Shown one piece after another: positions 49,190 through 58,381 of a stretch of DNA of 64,000 bases (position 1 is the stretch's first letter; each line of letters begins with the position of its first letter). Position numbers and translations under genes: made by a program. The notes under the pieces are model-generated. The model had not been told where the DNA came from. It saw nothing but the letters and a program-made list of their open reading frames with translations, and made no database searches. Source of the stretch: an uncultured Opitutia bacterium (GTDB lineage Bacteria > Verrucomicrobiota > Verrucomicrobiia > Opitutales > Opitutaceae); assembly GCA_903896015.1 (NCBI GenBank), contig CAITWF010000055.1:1-64000 (forward strand), read 5' to 3'.

Positions 49190-52100
49190 TCACGGCTTCA
49201 TCACATACGCGAACAGATCCCGAAGTGCAGTGTCGGGCAGACCGCCGAGCAGCCCCTCGGGCATAAGCGACACCGGGAGCGCCGTGAGCGTTTCGATTTC
49301 GGCGGCCTTCGCGGTGTGCGACTGGCCGGCGAGATCCTTCAATTCGATGCCGGTCGCATCCTGACGCTTGAGCAGGCCCATCAGCGACTGACCGTTCTTC
49401 AGCGTCACCGAATAGGCACCGTAGCCCTCGCGGATTTCGAGACTCGGATCGAGGATCGCCACGAGCCAGAAATCGGGGTTGCTGCGTTCGTAGCCGGTCA
49501 GGTCCGGGCCGATCGTGCCCCCCTGGCCGAAGAGCGTATGGCAGACGGCGCAGCGCTGCTCGAACATCGCCTTGCCCTGCGCGGCGTCGCCCCCGGCACC
49601 GAGCAGCGCCTTGATGCGTTTGAGCTCCGCGAGTTTTTCCGGCGCGCTGAGACGTGGCGCCGACGCCGGCCAGTGTTTGTGCACTGCCGCGGTAATCGCG
49701 GGATCACGGTAGAGTTCGAGTTGCCGGACGACATCGTCGGCCACATCACGCGGCTTGATGTCGTGCTGAGCGACCACCGTAAGCATTAGCTTAGCCCACT
49801 CGCGTCGACTCGCGAGCATGCGGTGGGCGGCGTCGCGCAGGCCCGGATCGCCGGCGAACCGCGCCTCGTAGCCGTCGAGCACCGTTCGGGCGAGGCGGTC
49901 GTCGTCGAACCGGGCCGCGACTGCGAGCGCGGCTTTCCGCACGCCCATCGAACCGCTGCGACCAAGCACGCGCAGCAGGGCCGGCACCGCCTCGGGCGAA
50001 CCCGCCTCGGCGAGCGCCTGCAAGAGCGCGACGCGCATTTCGGTGGCCGCCTTGTCATCGCCCACGATCGCCAACGCGCGCTTGAGCGCGGCGGGATTGC
50101 CTGTCTTCACGGCGAGCGCGAGATCGGTATCGAGTTTGCTCTTCAGGTAGGCGTCGAGCGCCCCCGACAGCGCCGGCGGCAGCGCGGGCACGCTCCCGCC
50201 CTCGAAGGCCGCCGCGATTCCCTCGATCACGACCGAGCGATCGCGCTCGCCGGGCGCCAGCGCGAGCAGCTTCGCACAGGCGGCGTAGTTTTCCGGCCCG
50301 CCGGCCTGCGCCCAGCGGCGCGCGAGCAACCGCGCCCCGTGCGACCGCGCGAGCGCAAACTCCCACACGCCCCGCTCCGCGAAGATCGCGAGCAGAGCGG
50401 CGCGATCGGTTTCGGCGCGGGCTTCGAGCGCCCACCAGAGGAGGAGCGGGATTCGTTTGTCGGCCTGATCGGAGTCGCGCTCCATCATCACGCGAGCGAT
50501 GGCGAGCCCCGCTGCGGCGGGCAGCCGTCGCGCGCTCGCCAACAACTGCGTGCGCACCTCGACCTGCATTTCGCCGCGCGCGAGTTCGCCCAACGCCGCC
50601 GCGAGCAGCGGGCTCGCCTCACCGCGATCGCCCGCGCAGCGCACCACCCAGCGGCGGACGTAAGGATCGGGGTGATGCAACAACTCGACCGCGAGTTCAT
50701 CAGTGAGACCGCCAAGCATGTGCAGCGCGCACAGCGCATCGAAGGCGTGCGCGTTTGCTGGATCGCGCGCCTGCTGCGCCAGCTCCGGCAACGCGGCTTT
50801 CTCGTCGCGCCACGCGAGTTCGAGCGCGGCCTGGCGGCGGAACCACTTGTTCGCGTGGCCGAGGTAACCGAGCAACACGGCGATCGGCGCGGTGTGCAAA
50901 TTGAAGGGTGCCCGCGCCAGGTCCGCGCCGGCGGGACGCACCCGGTAAATACGGCCGTCGGTCTTGCTCCAGTCGTCCACGGGGCTCACGTGCGTGAGCC
51001 GCGCATCATACCAATCCGCGATCCAGAGCGCACCGTCGGGGCCGACCTTGATATCGACTGGCCGGAACCAGCGGTCCTTCGTCGTAACGAACGGTGCCTC
51101 GTCCACGGACTTGAAGGTCGAAGTGTCCGGCACGCGCGCACTCACGTAGATCATGTTCTGCAGTGAATTCGGCGCGATGAATTTCCCACCGAACTGCGCC
51201 GCCATGAGGTCGCCGTCATAGACGACGAGGGTCTGCGAGAAACGCTTCCGATCGCTCTGCGTGACCATGTGGTCAAAGTAGCCGAACGCGTAGGGATTTG
51301 CCGCGAAGCCGTGTTTGCCGAAATTCTTCACGCCGCTCATACCCTGCTCGTAGTGCATGCCGCGGTCGGAGCCGTTGGTGCCACTGAAGAAGCGGCCCTG
51401 TGCGTCGATCTCGAGGCTCATCGTGTTGCCACCACCCTCCGCGTATATCTCGAAGACTTTTGTCTTCGGGTGATAGCGCCAGATGTGCTGGCCGGCCCAG
51501 CGGACATTTTTCGTCACGGCACTGCTGACATTCCCCGTCGTCGTGCTGCCGGTGGCGCCGTAGAGCCAGCCGTCGGGACCGAACGCGAGGCTGCTCGCGA
51601 CTGAATGTGTGTCCTCAAGGCCGAAACCGCTCAGGCATACCTCGGGATCGCCGTCGGGGATGTCGTCGTCGTTCGCATCGGGGTAGAAGAGAAGATAGGG
51701 CGGGTTCATCACCCAGATGCCGCCGGCGCCCTTGATCGCTGCAGTCGCGATGTTGAGGCCCGTAAGAACATCGCGGTGCGTTCCGTAGACGCCATCGCCG
51801 TCGCGATCCTCGAAGATGGTGATCTTGTCGGCGCCCTTCTCGCCCCGCGGCGGAGGCTCAGGCACCTTGTCGAACTGCGCGCGCAGGTGCTGGTCGTAGC
51901 TCGTCACCTTCAGGCCGGCGGGGAAGGGATACTGGATATACTGTGTGACCCACAACCGGCCGCGCGAATCGAAACTCATATACAACGGCTGCACGACCGG
52001 CGGTTCGGCAGCGATGAGATCGATGGCGAGGCCGTCGCGCAGCTTCAGCGCTGCCATCGCCTCGGCGGGTGGCAGCGGTTTAGAGCCATCGTTCAGCACG

Positions 52101-52246
52101 CCACGACCCACGAATGTCTGCATGACCTTGCGCACCTCGTCGTTGGCCGCGGGACCGATCGGCTCGGCCGCATGCAGCAGCGCGGACAATTCGACCATCA
52201 GTAGAATCGCCGGTAGGGTTGCCCGGCGGGAGCTGAGAAGGGGCAT
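49190..52246 (-). CDS. PVC-type membrane-bound dehydrogenase with HEAT repeats and haem domain
   Basis: Secreted or periplasmic protein of 1018 residues, ATG 52246 (TTG 52252 possible). A signal peptide (about 1-28) is followed by a beta-propeller dehydrogenase-like domain (about 60-430) with GLAIDLIAAEPPVVQPLYMS, FDSRGRLWVTQYIQYP, FGPDGWLYGATGS and VGPDGALWIADWYDARLTHV. HEAT-like helical repeats follow (about 440-850) and a C-terminal haem-binding domain (about 870-1018) with CAVCHTLFGQGGTIGPDLTG. This is the Pirellula/Verrucomicrobium-type domain set. Substrate unknown; likely oxidises a sugar or alcohol. Divergent from PFOR, with CGCA boxes between. Confidence 0.85.
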   Translation of the reverse strand: MPLLSSRRATLPAILLMVELSALLHAAEPIGPAANDEVRKVMQTFVGRGVLNDGSKPLPPAEAMAALKLRDGLAIDLIAAEPPVVQPLYMSFDSRGRLWVTQYIQYPFPAGLKVTSYDQHLRAQFDKVPEPPPRGEKGADKITIFEDRDGDGVYGTHRDVLTGLNIATAAIKGAGGIWVMNPPYLLFYPDANDDDIPDGDPEVCLSGFGLEDTHSVASSLAFGPDGWLYGATGSTTTGNVSSAVTKNVRWAGQHIWRYHPKTKVFEIYAEGGGNTMSLEIDAQGRFFSGTNGSDRGMHYEQGMSGVKNFGKHGFAANPYAFGYFDHMVTQSDRKRFSQTLVVYDGDLMAAQFGGKFIAPNSLQNMIYVSARVPDTSTFKSVDEAPFVTTKDRWFRPVDIKVGPDGALWIADWYDARLTHVSPVDDWSKTDGRIYRVRPAGADLARAPFNLHTAPIAVLLGYLGHANKWFRRQAALELAWRDEKAALPELAQQARDPANAHAFDALCALHMLGGLTDELAVELLHHPDPYVRRWVVRCAGDRGEASPLLAAALGELARGEMQVEVRTQLLASARRLPAAAGLAIARVMMERDSDQADKRIPLLLWWALEARAETDRAALLAIFAERGVWEFALARSHGARLLARRWAQAGGPENYAACAKLLALAPGERDRSVVIEGIAAAFEGGSVPALPPALSGALDAYLKSKLDTDLALAVKTGNPAALKRALAIVGDDKAATEMRVALLQALAEAGSPEAVPALLRVLGRSGSMGVRKAALAVAARFDDDRLARTVLDGYEARFAGDPGLRDAAHRMLASRREWAKLMLTVVAQHDIKPRDVADDVVRQLELYRDPAITAAVHKHWPASAPRLSAPEKLAELKRIKALLGAGGDAAQGKAMFEQRCAVCHTLFGQGGTIGPDLTGYERSNPDFWLVAILDPSLEIREGYGAYSVTLKNGQSLMGLLKRQDATGIELKDLAGQSHTAKAAEIETLTALPVSLMPEGLLGGLPDTALRDLFAYVMKP

Positions 52247-52349
52247 GGCCAAGGACGTAGCGAAAAGCGTGGGATTCGTCCATCGCGCTCACACCGTCAA
52301 CAAGAGTTTCTCCGCCGGTGCGCCCCATTAGCGCCGCGAACGCTTCCGG

Positions 52350-52394
52350 CGCAATCACTGCGCTGAACTCGCCAACCCATGCGCAGTCGGCCTG
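52350..52394. promoter_or_regulatory. CGCA boxes between PVC cytochrome and PFOR genes
   Basis: CGCAATCACTGCG (52350-52362) is a perfect CGCA-N5-TGCG palindrome; CGCAGTCGGCCTG (52382-52394) lies 32 bp on. They sit 104 nt from the minus gene start (52246) and 64-108 nt from the PFOR start (52458). Confidence 0.5.
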
Positions 52395-52457
52395 CGCGTT
52401 TGTTGGCATCATGGTCCCACGCTGACCGGCAGCCTCTGCCGTTGGCGTTCCCTCGCC

Positions 52458-55400
52458 ATGAAATTCTCCGGACCCAAAGCCAACTTCATCACCTGCGACG
52501 CAAATGACGCCGTCGCCTCCGTCGCCTTCCGGCTCAACGAGCTCATCGCAATCTATCCGATCACGCCGTCCTCCACAATGGCGGAGACGTGCGACGAATG
52601 GGCCGCGCTCGGCAAAAAAAATCTCTGGGGCGAGGTGCCGCGCATCGTCGAGATGCAGTCCGAAGGCGGCGTCGCGGGTGCCGTGCACGGCGGCCTGCTC
52701 GGGGGCGCGCTCACCACGACGTTCACCGCCTCGCAGGGCCTGCTGCTCATGATCCCGAATCTTTACAAGATCGCGGGCGAACTACTGCCGTTCACCATGC
52801 ACGTGAGCGCCCGCGCGCTCGCAGCGCAGGGACTTTCGATCTTCGGCGATCATCAGGACGTGATGGCGTGCCGCGCGACGGGCTGTTCGCTGTTGTGCAG
52901 CAACTCCGGCCAGGAAGCGCACGATCTCGCGTTGGTGGCACACGCGGCGAGTTATCGCTCACGCATTCCGTTCATCCATTTCTTCGATGGCTTTCGCACG
53001 TCGCACGAGGTTTCCAAAATCGCGCAGCTCTCCGATGACGATCTGCGCGGTGTGATCGACGAGCACGACATCGCAGCGTTTCGCGCACGGGCGATGACGC
53101 CCGATCGGCCCACCCTCCGCGGTACCGCGCAAAATCCTGACGTCTATTTCCAGGGCCGCGAGGCCGTGAACTGGTTTTACGAGGAGCTGCCCGGCACCGT
53201 GCAGGCGACGATGGACAAACTGGCCGCTGTCACCGGCCGGAGCTATCATCTGTTCGACTATCACGGGCATCCCGAGGCGGAACGAGTGGTCGTCGCGATG
53301 GGCAGCAGTATCGAGACGATCGCGGAAACGGTCGACTGGCTCGTCGCGCGCGGCGAAAAAGTCGGCGTCGTTTCGGTCCGCCTTTTCCTTCCCTTCCACA
53401 TCAAGTCCTTCCTCGCGGCGCTGCCGAAAACGGTGAAGGCCATCGCCGCACTCGATCGCACAAAGGAACCGGGCTCAATTGGCGAACCGCTCTATCTCAA
53501 CGTCGTCGCCGCTCTCGCCGAGGGCCGCTCGCCGCTCGCAGGTTCGGCGCGCGTGATCGGCGGCCGCTACGGACTGGGCTCGAAGGAGTTCACGCCCGCG
53601 ATGGCGAAGGCGGTGTTTCAGCACCTCGCGCAGTGGGAGCCGCGGAATCATTTCACCGTCGGCATCAACGACGACGTCACCGGCACTTCGCTCGCCTACG
53701 AGAGCAATTTTGATCTCGAGGCGGCGGACGTGCGGCGCTGCGTGTTCGTCGGCCTCGGCGCCGACGGCACGGTCGGCGCGAACAAGAACTCGATCAAAAT
53801 CATTGGCGAGCAGACCGACAATTTCGCCCAAGGCTACTTCGTCTACGATTCGAAGAAGTCTGGGTCGATGACTACGTCGCATTTGCGTTTCGGCCCGCGG
53901 CCGATTCGCGCGCCGTATTTGATTTCGCAGGCGGACTTCGTCGCGTGCAGCCAGTTCAGCTTTATCGGTCGCACCGAAGTGCTGAAATACGCCGCGATCG
54001 GCGCGACCGTCCTGCTCAACTCGCCGCACTCCGCCGAAGCCACTTGGAAAAAACTCCCGCGCGAATGGCAGCACACCTTAATCGCGAAGAAGCTCCGGCT
54101 CTTCGTGATCGACGCCACCGCCGTCGCGCAGGCGAGCGGAATGGGTCGCCGCACCAATACCGTGTTGCAGACCTGTTTCTTCGCGCTGTCCGGCGTGCTG
54201 CCGCAGGACGAAGCCATCAAGCAAATCAAGAAGGCCATCGAGAAAACCTACGGCAAGAAGGGCGATCAGATCGTGAAGATGAACTACGCGGCGGTCGACG
54301 CTGCGCTCGCCGGTTTGCACGAAGTGAAAATTCCCACCGAAGAGGAAACCGACGCCGTCGCTAGCGTGCCGCCATCGTATGCGCACGCTCCTGAGTTCGT
54401 CCAGAAAGTCACCGCCCGCCTCCTCGCCGAGGAAGGCGATCTCATGCCCGTCAGCGCGATTCCGCTCGACGGCTGCTGGCCGACCGGCACTGCGCGTTTT
54501 GAGAAGCGCAACATCGCACTCGAAATTCCGCAGTGGGACGCGTCGATCTGCATCCAGTGCAACAAGTGCGCGATGGTCTGCCCGCACGCCGCGATTCGTG
54601 CCAAGTTCTACTCCCCGGAAAATCTCGCTGGCGCACCCGCGGGCTTCGCCTCGACGGCCTTCCGCTCGACGGAATTCCCCGGCCAGAAATATACGCTGCA
54701 AGTCGCGCCCGAGGATTGCACCGGCTGCTCGCTCTGCGTGCAGGTCTGTCCCGCTAAGGACAAAACCAATCCCCGCCACAAGGCGATCGACATGGTCGCA
54801 CAGGCACCGCTGCTCGCGCAGGAGCGCGCCAACTGGGACTTCTTCCTCGGTCTCCCCGATCCCGACCGCGCGAAGTTGGATGCGTCGACGGTGAAGGGTG
54901 CCCAGTTCATGACGCCGCTGATGGAATTCTCCGGCGCCTGCGCCGGCTGCGGCGAGACGCCCTACCTCAAACTTCTCACCCAGCTCGTCGGCGATCGCCT
55001 GCTCATCGCCAACGCCACCGGCTGCTCCTCGATCTACGGCGGCAATCTGCCCACCACGCCCTACTGCAAAAACTCCGATGGCCGCGGCCCGACCTGGGCC
55101 AACTCGCTCTTCGAGGACAACGCCGAGTTTGGTCTCGGCCTGCACCTCGCCGTCGAACAGCGCGCCAAGACCGCGCGCGCCCTCCTGCAACACCACGCTA
55201 CGCGGGTCGGCCCCGATTTCGTTCACGAAATCCTTACGGCCGATCAATCTAACGAGGCCGGCATCGCCGTGCAACGTGATCGCGTTCTCGCGCTCCGCGC
55301 CAAACTCTCCCAGCTCCGTGACGATCCTGGCGCCCAGCGCCTCGACTTCCTCGCCGACGATCTCGTGAAAAAATCCGTCTGGATCATCGGCGGCGACGGC

Positions 55401-56105
55401 TGGGCCTACGACATCGGCTACGGCGGCCTCGATCACGTGCTCGCCTCCGGCGCCAACGTGAAGGTGCTCGTCCTCGACACCGAGGTCTACTCCAACACCG
55501 GCGGCCAGGCCTCGAAGTCCACCCCGATGGGTGCCGTCGCCAAGTTTGCCTCGGGCGGCAAGGGTACTGCGAAAAAAGATCTCGCCCTCATCGCGATGCA
55601 ATACGGCCACGTCTACGTCGCGAAGGTCGCCTTCGGCGCGAAGGACAGCCAGACGATCAACGCGTTTCGCGAGGCGGAAAGCTACCACGGCCCGGCGCTC
55701 ATCATCGCCTACTCGCACTGCATCGCGCACGGATACGGGCTGCACCTCGGCCTCGAACAGCAAAAGCTCGCGGTCGATTCCGGCTACTGGCCGCTCTTCC
55801 GCTACGATCCGCGACTCGCCGAAAAGGGTGAGACGCCGCTCCGCCTCGATTCGACCGCACCGAAGGTCGCGCTCGAAAAGTTCATGGCGAATGAGACGCG
55901 CTTTGGGATTTTGAAAAACATCGCGCCCGCCCGCGCCGCCGAACTCGCCGCGGAGGCCCAAACTCAAGTCCGCCGCCACTACGCGCTCTACCAACAGCTC
56001 GCGACGCCGACCGCGGCGAACGGCAACGGTCACGCCGCACCCGCGACTCCGCCCGTCCCAGCCGCAGCTCCCGCCGCACCGAAACCCCAACCCGCCACCA
56101 GCTGA
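52458..56105 (+). CDS. nifJ: Pyruvate:ferredoxin (flavodoxin) oxidoreductase
   Basis: Cytoplasmic homodimeric enzyme forming acetyl-CoA, CO2 and reduced ferredoxin from pyruvate. 1215 residues, the full length. Seen in order: pyrimidine-binding domain IYPITPSSTMAETCDEWAAL, QSEGGVAGAVHGGLLGGALT; CoA-region segment; an 8Fe ferredoxin insertion with CIQCNKCAMVCPHAAIRA (about 698) and CTGCSLCVQVCPAKD (about 754); the [4Fe-4S] proximal site and TPP domain CAGCGETPYLKLLTQLVGDR, NATGCSSIYGGNLPTTPY (about 828) and GGDGWAYDIGYGGLDHVLAS with DTEVYSNTGGQASKSTPMGA (about 978-1020). A Pro/Ala-rich tail of about 30 residues ends it. It follows CGCA boxes and precedes a DHODH-like gene. Confidence 0.97.
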   Translation: MKFSGPKANFITCDANDAVASVAFRLNELIAIYPITPSSTMAETCDEWAALGKKNLWGEVPRIVEMQSEGGVAGAVHGGLLGGALTTTFTASQGLLLMIPNLYKIAGELLPFTMHVSARALAAQGLSIFGDHQDVMACRATGCSLLCSNSGQEAHDLALVAHAASYRSRIPFIHFFDGFRTSHEVSKIAQLSDDDLRGVIDEHDIAAFRARAMTPDRPTLRGTAQNPDVYFQGREAVNWFYEELPGTVQATMDKLAAVTGRSYHLFDYHGHPEAERVVVAMGSSIETIAETVDWLVARGEKVGVVSVRLFLPFHIKSFLAALPKTVKAIAALDRTKEPGSIGEPLYLNVVAALAEGRSPLAGSARVIGGRYGLGSKEFTPAMAKAVFQHLAQWEPRNHFTVGINDDVTGTSLAYESNFDLEAADVRRCVFVGLGADGTVGANKNSIKIIGEQTDNFAQGYFVYDSKKSGSMTTSHLRFGPRPIRAPYLISQADFVACSQFSFIGRTEVLKYAAIGATVLLNSPHSAEATWKKLPREWQHTLIAKKLRLFVIDATAVAQASGMGRRTNTVLQTCFFALSGVLPQDEAIKQIKKAIEKTYGKKGDQIVKMNYAAVDAALAGLHEVKIPTEEETDAVASVPPSYAHAPEFVQKVTARLLAEEGDLMPVSAIPLDGCWPTGTARFEKRNIALEIPQWDASICIQCNKCAMVCPHAAIRAKFYSPENLAGAPAGFASTAFRSTEFPGQKYTLQVAPEDCTGCSLCVQVCPAKDKTNPRHKAIDMVAQAPLLAQERANWDFFLGLPDPDRAKLDASTVKGAQFMTPLMEFSGACAGCGETPYLKLLTQLVGDRLLIANATGCSSIYGGNLPTTPYCKNSDGRGPTWANSLFEDNAEFGLGLHLAVEQRAKTARALLQHHATRVGPDFVHEILTADQSNEAGIAVQRDRVLALRAKLSQLRDDPGAQRLDFLADDLVKKSVWIIGGDGWAYDIGYGGLDHVLASGANVKVLVLDTEVYSNTGGQASKSTPMGAVAKFASGGKGTAKKDLALIAMQYGHVYVAKVAFGAKDSQTINAFREAESYHGPALIIAYSHCIAHGYGLHLGLEQQKLAVDSGYWPLFRYDPRLAEKGETPLRLDSTAPKVALEKFMANETRFGILKNIAPARAAELAAEAQTQVRRHYALYQQLATPTAANGNGHAAPATPPVPAAAPAAPKPQPATS

Positions 56106-56117
56106 ACCCAATCGCCC

Positions 56118-56217
56118 TCGTTCTCGTAATCTTTCTCGTTCTCTCGGCCGTTCGGATCGTCTCCACCAAAGAGGTAAACGAATAAGAATAAGAATATGAT
56201 TATGAGAACGAGAACGA
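56118..56217. repeat. Imperfect inverted repeat between PFOR and DHODH-like genes
   Basis: TCGTTCTCGTAATC (56118-56131) and the following TTTCTCGTTCTC are complementary to GATTATGAGAACGAGAACGA (56198-56217). The centre includes an A-rich run (AATAAGAATAAGAATATG). It is the 140-nt gap between two probably co-transcribed genes. It may act as attenuator or repeat element; no gene was seen. Confidence 0.5.
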
Positions 56218-56245
56218 TTCCAACCCACGCCCGCCGCGCCATCCC

Positions 56246-57238
56246 ATGAAACTCGCGACCACCTATCTCGGCCTGAAACTCAAAAACCCTCTCATCGTCG
56301 GCGCCTCGCCGTTCAGCGACAGCGTCCACGCCGCGTGCCAGCTCCAAGACGCCGGTGCCGCCGCGCTCGTCATGCGCTCGCTCTTCGAGGAGCAGATCGA
56401 CGCCGAGCAACGCGCGTTGATCCATCACATTGAGTCCCCCGCTGAGAGCACCTCGGAAGCCACGTCGTTTTTTCCCAGCTTCGAGGAATACCAGCTCACG
56501 CCCGATCTTTATCTGAAGCAAATCGAGCACCTGAAAAACTCTCTGACGATTCCGGTCATCGCCTCGCTCAACGGTTGCCGACCCGGCGGCTGGACCGACT
56601 ACGCCCAGAAATTCGCCGCCGCCGGCGCCGACGCGATCGAGCTCAATCTCTACCAACTCGTCACCAATCCGGAAATCTCCGGCGATGAAGTGGAGGCCGA
56701 CATGCTCGAGACCGTGCGCCGCGTCGCCTCCTCCGTGAAGATTCCGATCGCCGTGAAACTCTCGGCCTTCCACACCTCGCCCGCGCAGTTCGCGCTCGCG
56801 CTTGAGGAAGCCGGCGCCGCAGGCGTCGTCGTCTTCAACCGCTTCTATCAGTCCGATCTCAACACCGACGAGATGGAGGTCCAGCCGCAGCTCAAGCTCT
56901 CCGATTCCTCCGAGTTGCTGTTGCGCCTGCGTTGGCTCGCGATCCTCTCGCCCCACGTCCGCGGCTCGCTCGCCGCGACCGGCGGCGTGCACAGCTCTGA
57001 CGACGTCGCGAAAGCGATTCTCTCCGGCGCGCACGGCGTGCAACTCGTCTCCGTGCTGCTCAAGCACGGACCGCGAGTGCTCTCCACGCTGCTCAACGGC
57101 CTGCAGCATTGGATGGGCGAACACAGTTACACCGACGTGAATGAATTTCGCGGCGCAATGAACCTGAAGCGCTGCCCCGATCCCGCCGGCTTCGAGCGCG
57201 CGAACTACATGCGCATCCTCCAAAGCTGGCGCGTGTGA
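56246..57238 (+). CDS. Dihydroorotate dehydrogenase-like protein, copy 2
   Basis: 330-residue FMN TIM-barrel protein, close paralog of 25226-26206: MKLATTYLGLKLKNPLIVGA, SPFSDSVHAACQLQDAGAA, IPVIASLNGCRPGGWTDYAQ, DAIELNLYQLVTNPEISGDE, PIAVKLSAFHTSPAQFALA, VVVFNRFYQSDLN and SLAATGGVHSSDDVAKAILS. Proteins of this kind frequently sit next to PFOR genes, as here (140 nt downstream), suggesting a shared redox process; the actual substrate is not established to my knowledge. True PyrD would be needed elsewhere for pyrimidine synthesis. Confidence 0.78.
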   Translation: MKLATTYLGLKLKNPLIVGASPFSDSVHAACQLQDAGAAALVMRSLFEEQIDAEQRALIHHIESPAESTSEATSFFPSFEEYQLTPDLYLKQIEHLKNSLTIPVIASLNGCRPGGWTDYAQKFAAAGADAIELNLYQLVTNPEISGDEVEADMLETVRRVASSVKIPIAVKLSAFHTSPAQFALALEEAGAAGVVVFNRFYQSDLNTDEMEVQPQLKLSDSSELLLRLRWLAILSPHVRGSLAATGGVHSSDDVAKAILSGAHGVQLVSVLLKHGPRVLSTLLNGLQHWMGEHSYTDVNEFRGAMNLKRCPDPAGFERANYMRILQSWRV

Positions 57239-57251
57239 GCGCCGCCCGCGT

Positions 57252-57395
57252 TCACAACGGCTCCGAATTTTTCGGATCGGCGAGCAGCGCCTTGAACTCG
57301 GGTGCATCGCGAACGTCGTCCCAGTCTCGCAGCCGTCGCAGGAGGCTGGCGCGCGTGCGCTGCGAGGAGGTCGGGGTGTCGGTGGTCTTGGACAT
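57252..57395 (-). pseudogene. Short ORF resembling a sigma-factor N terminus
   Basis: 47 codons: MSKTTDTPTSSQRTRASLLR, RLRDWDDVRDAPEFKALLA. The piece TRASLLRRLRDWDD resembles the first helix of ECF-like sigma factors common in PVC bacteria, but region 2 and 4 are lacking. It may be a remnant, or a real small protein. It lies 13 nt past the convergent DHODH-like gene. Confidence 0.3.
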
Positions 57396-57504
57396 CGCGG
57401 CGGAGTGGCTCGGTTGACGGCGCGAGCAACGCAGAATTCCGCGCCGCTGAAAATCACGAAGACGATTTTTGCTAGATCGAGCGGGGGATCGCGGTTGCGT
57501 CGGA

Positions 57505-58308
57505 ATGAACCGCTCCCATCCCGCGCTCCGCCGGCACTCCGCCCGGCTCGTCCCACTCGTCTTCTCGTGCGTGCTGTTCGCCAGTTTGCGCGCTGCGCCC
57601 ACGCCGCCTGACTACCCCGACGCACAAGATTTCAATCGCGGCTGCCGTCTCTCCGCGCTGAATTTTCTATTTCGGTTCAACGCAAGTTTTCCCCACGAAA
57701 CCGGCCGCTAGCTGGAAGTCACGCGGCGGGGTGCGGCGGGGCCAACCCAAGCTCATACCGTCGCCCTCATTACCTGGTCTGGCATGTGGTGGTTCCGCGA
57801 TGAATATCTCGGCGTCATTCCGCTCGGCTGGGCCGTCACCGCACAGACGGATTCAGCACGACTGCGCGACCGGTGTGAAGCCGAGCTTGGCCGGCGCATC
57901 GCCAATCTGATCCGCTTCCAAATGACTCTCCCTTGGGACGACGTTCCGGACGACTTATCAGCCCGCGAGCGGATCGATGAGGTCTCGGCGGCGCGGCGAA
58001 TACTCCCGTTCGCAAGCACGATCTACTGGGTGCGCTCCGACGGGGCCGACATTCCCGTGCTTTTCTTCCGTCCCGCCGAAGTCCGCGCCGCCCTCTACGA
58101 TCCGGCGCTCGGCACGGCCGAGGCCCGCGTTGTCGCCCCCGACGACACCAAAATCGTAGCCGCGATCGCGGCGAAGCTCGGATATCGCGCGGATTCGATC
58201 CGACGCGAACCAACGGAGACCGAAACGGCGTTTACGTCCCCGAGCCAGTTTCCCACTCCACGCCTCGACGACGGAGCTCACCCGCCGTCGAACTACATGG
58301 CACGCTGA
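57505..58308 (+). pseudogene. Exported hypothetical protein broken by in-frame TAG
   Basis: The frame of 268 codons has one TAG at 57709-57711 (codon 69). The part before has a signal peptide (about 1-42, VPLVFSCVLFASLRAAP) and DAQDFNRGCRLSALNFLFRF; the part after continues in frame as LEVTRRGAAGPTQAHTVALI, TWSGMWWFRDEYLGVIPLGW and so on to residue 268. The pattern (Cys in NRGC, His in AHTVALITW) resembles a papain-like or C39-like protease core, which is speculative. Nonsense mutation, sequencing error or readthrough cannot be separated here. An ATG at 57784 might start a shorter protein. Confidence 0.65.
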
Positions 58309-58346
58309 ACAACAGCTCGCCGGCGCGCAGATTCACGGCATCGCCC

Positions 58347-58380
58347 GACCTTCGTGCTGCGTGCAGCACGCGAGGTCGTT
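58347..58380 (+). terminator. Hairpin between convergent genes at 58.35 kb
   Basis: GACCT-T-CGTGCTGC (58347-58360) pairs with GCAGCACG-CG-AGGTC (58363-58377), loop GT, followed on the plus strand by GTTTTC. It lies 38 nt past the plus-strand stop at 58308 and just before the minus-strand stop at 58382, so it can end the plus transcript. CGCAGATTCACGG at 58326 resembles the CGCA boxes but lies downstream of both genes. Confidence 0.6.
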
Positions 58381-58381
58381 T

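Noticed and set aside
54078-56228. 716-codon minus-strand frame opposite PFOR.
   Set aside because: Low-complexity Glu/Arg/Gly shadow of the PFOR coding strand.
58326-58338. CGCAGATTCACGG, similar to the CGCA boxes.
   Set aside because: It lies between two convergent stops, not upstream of any gene, and lacks the TTG half.
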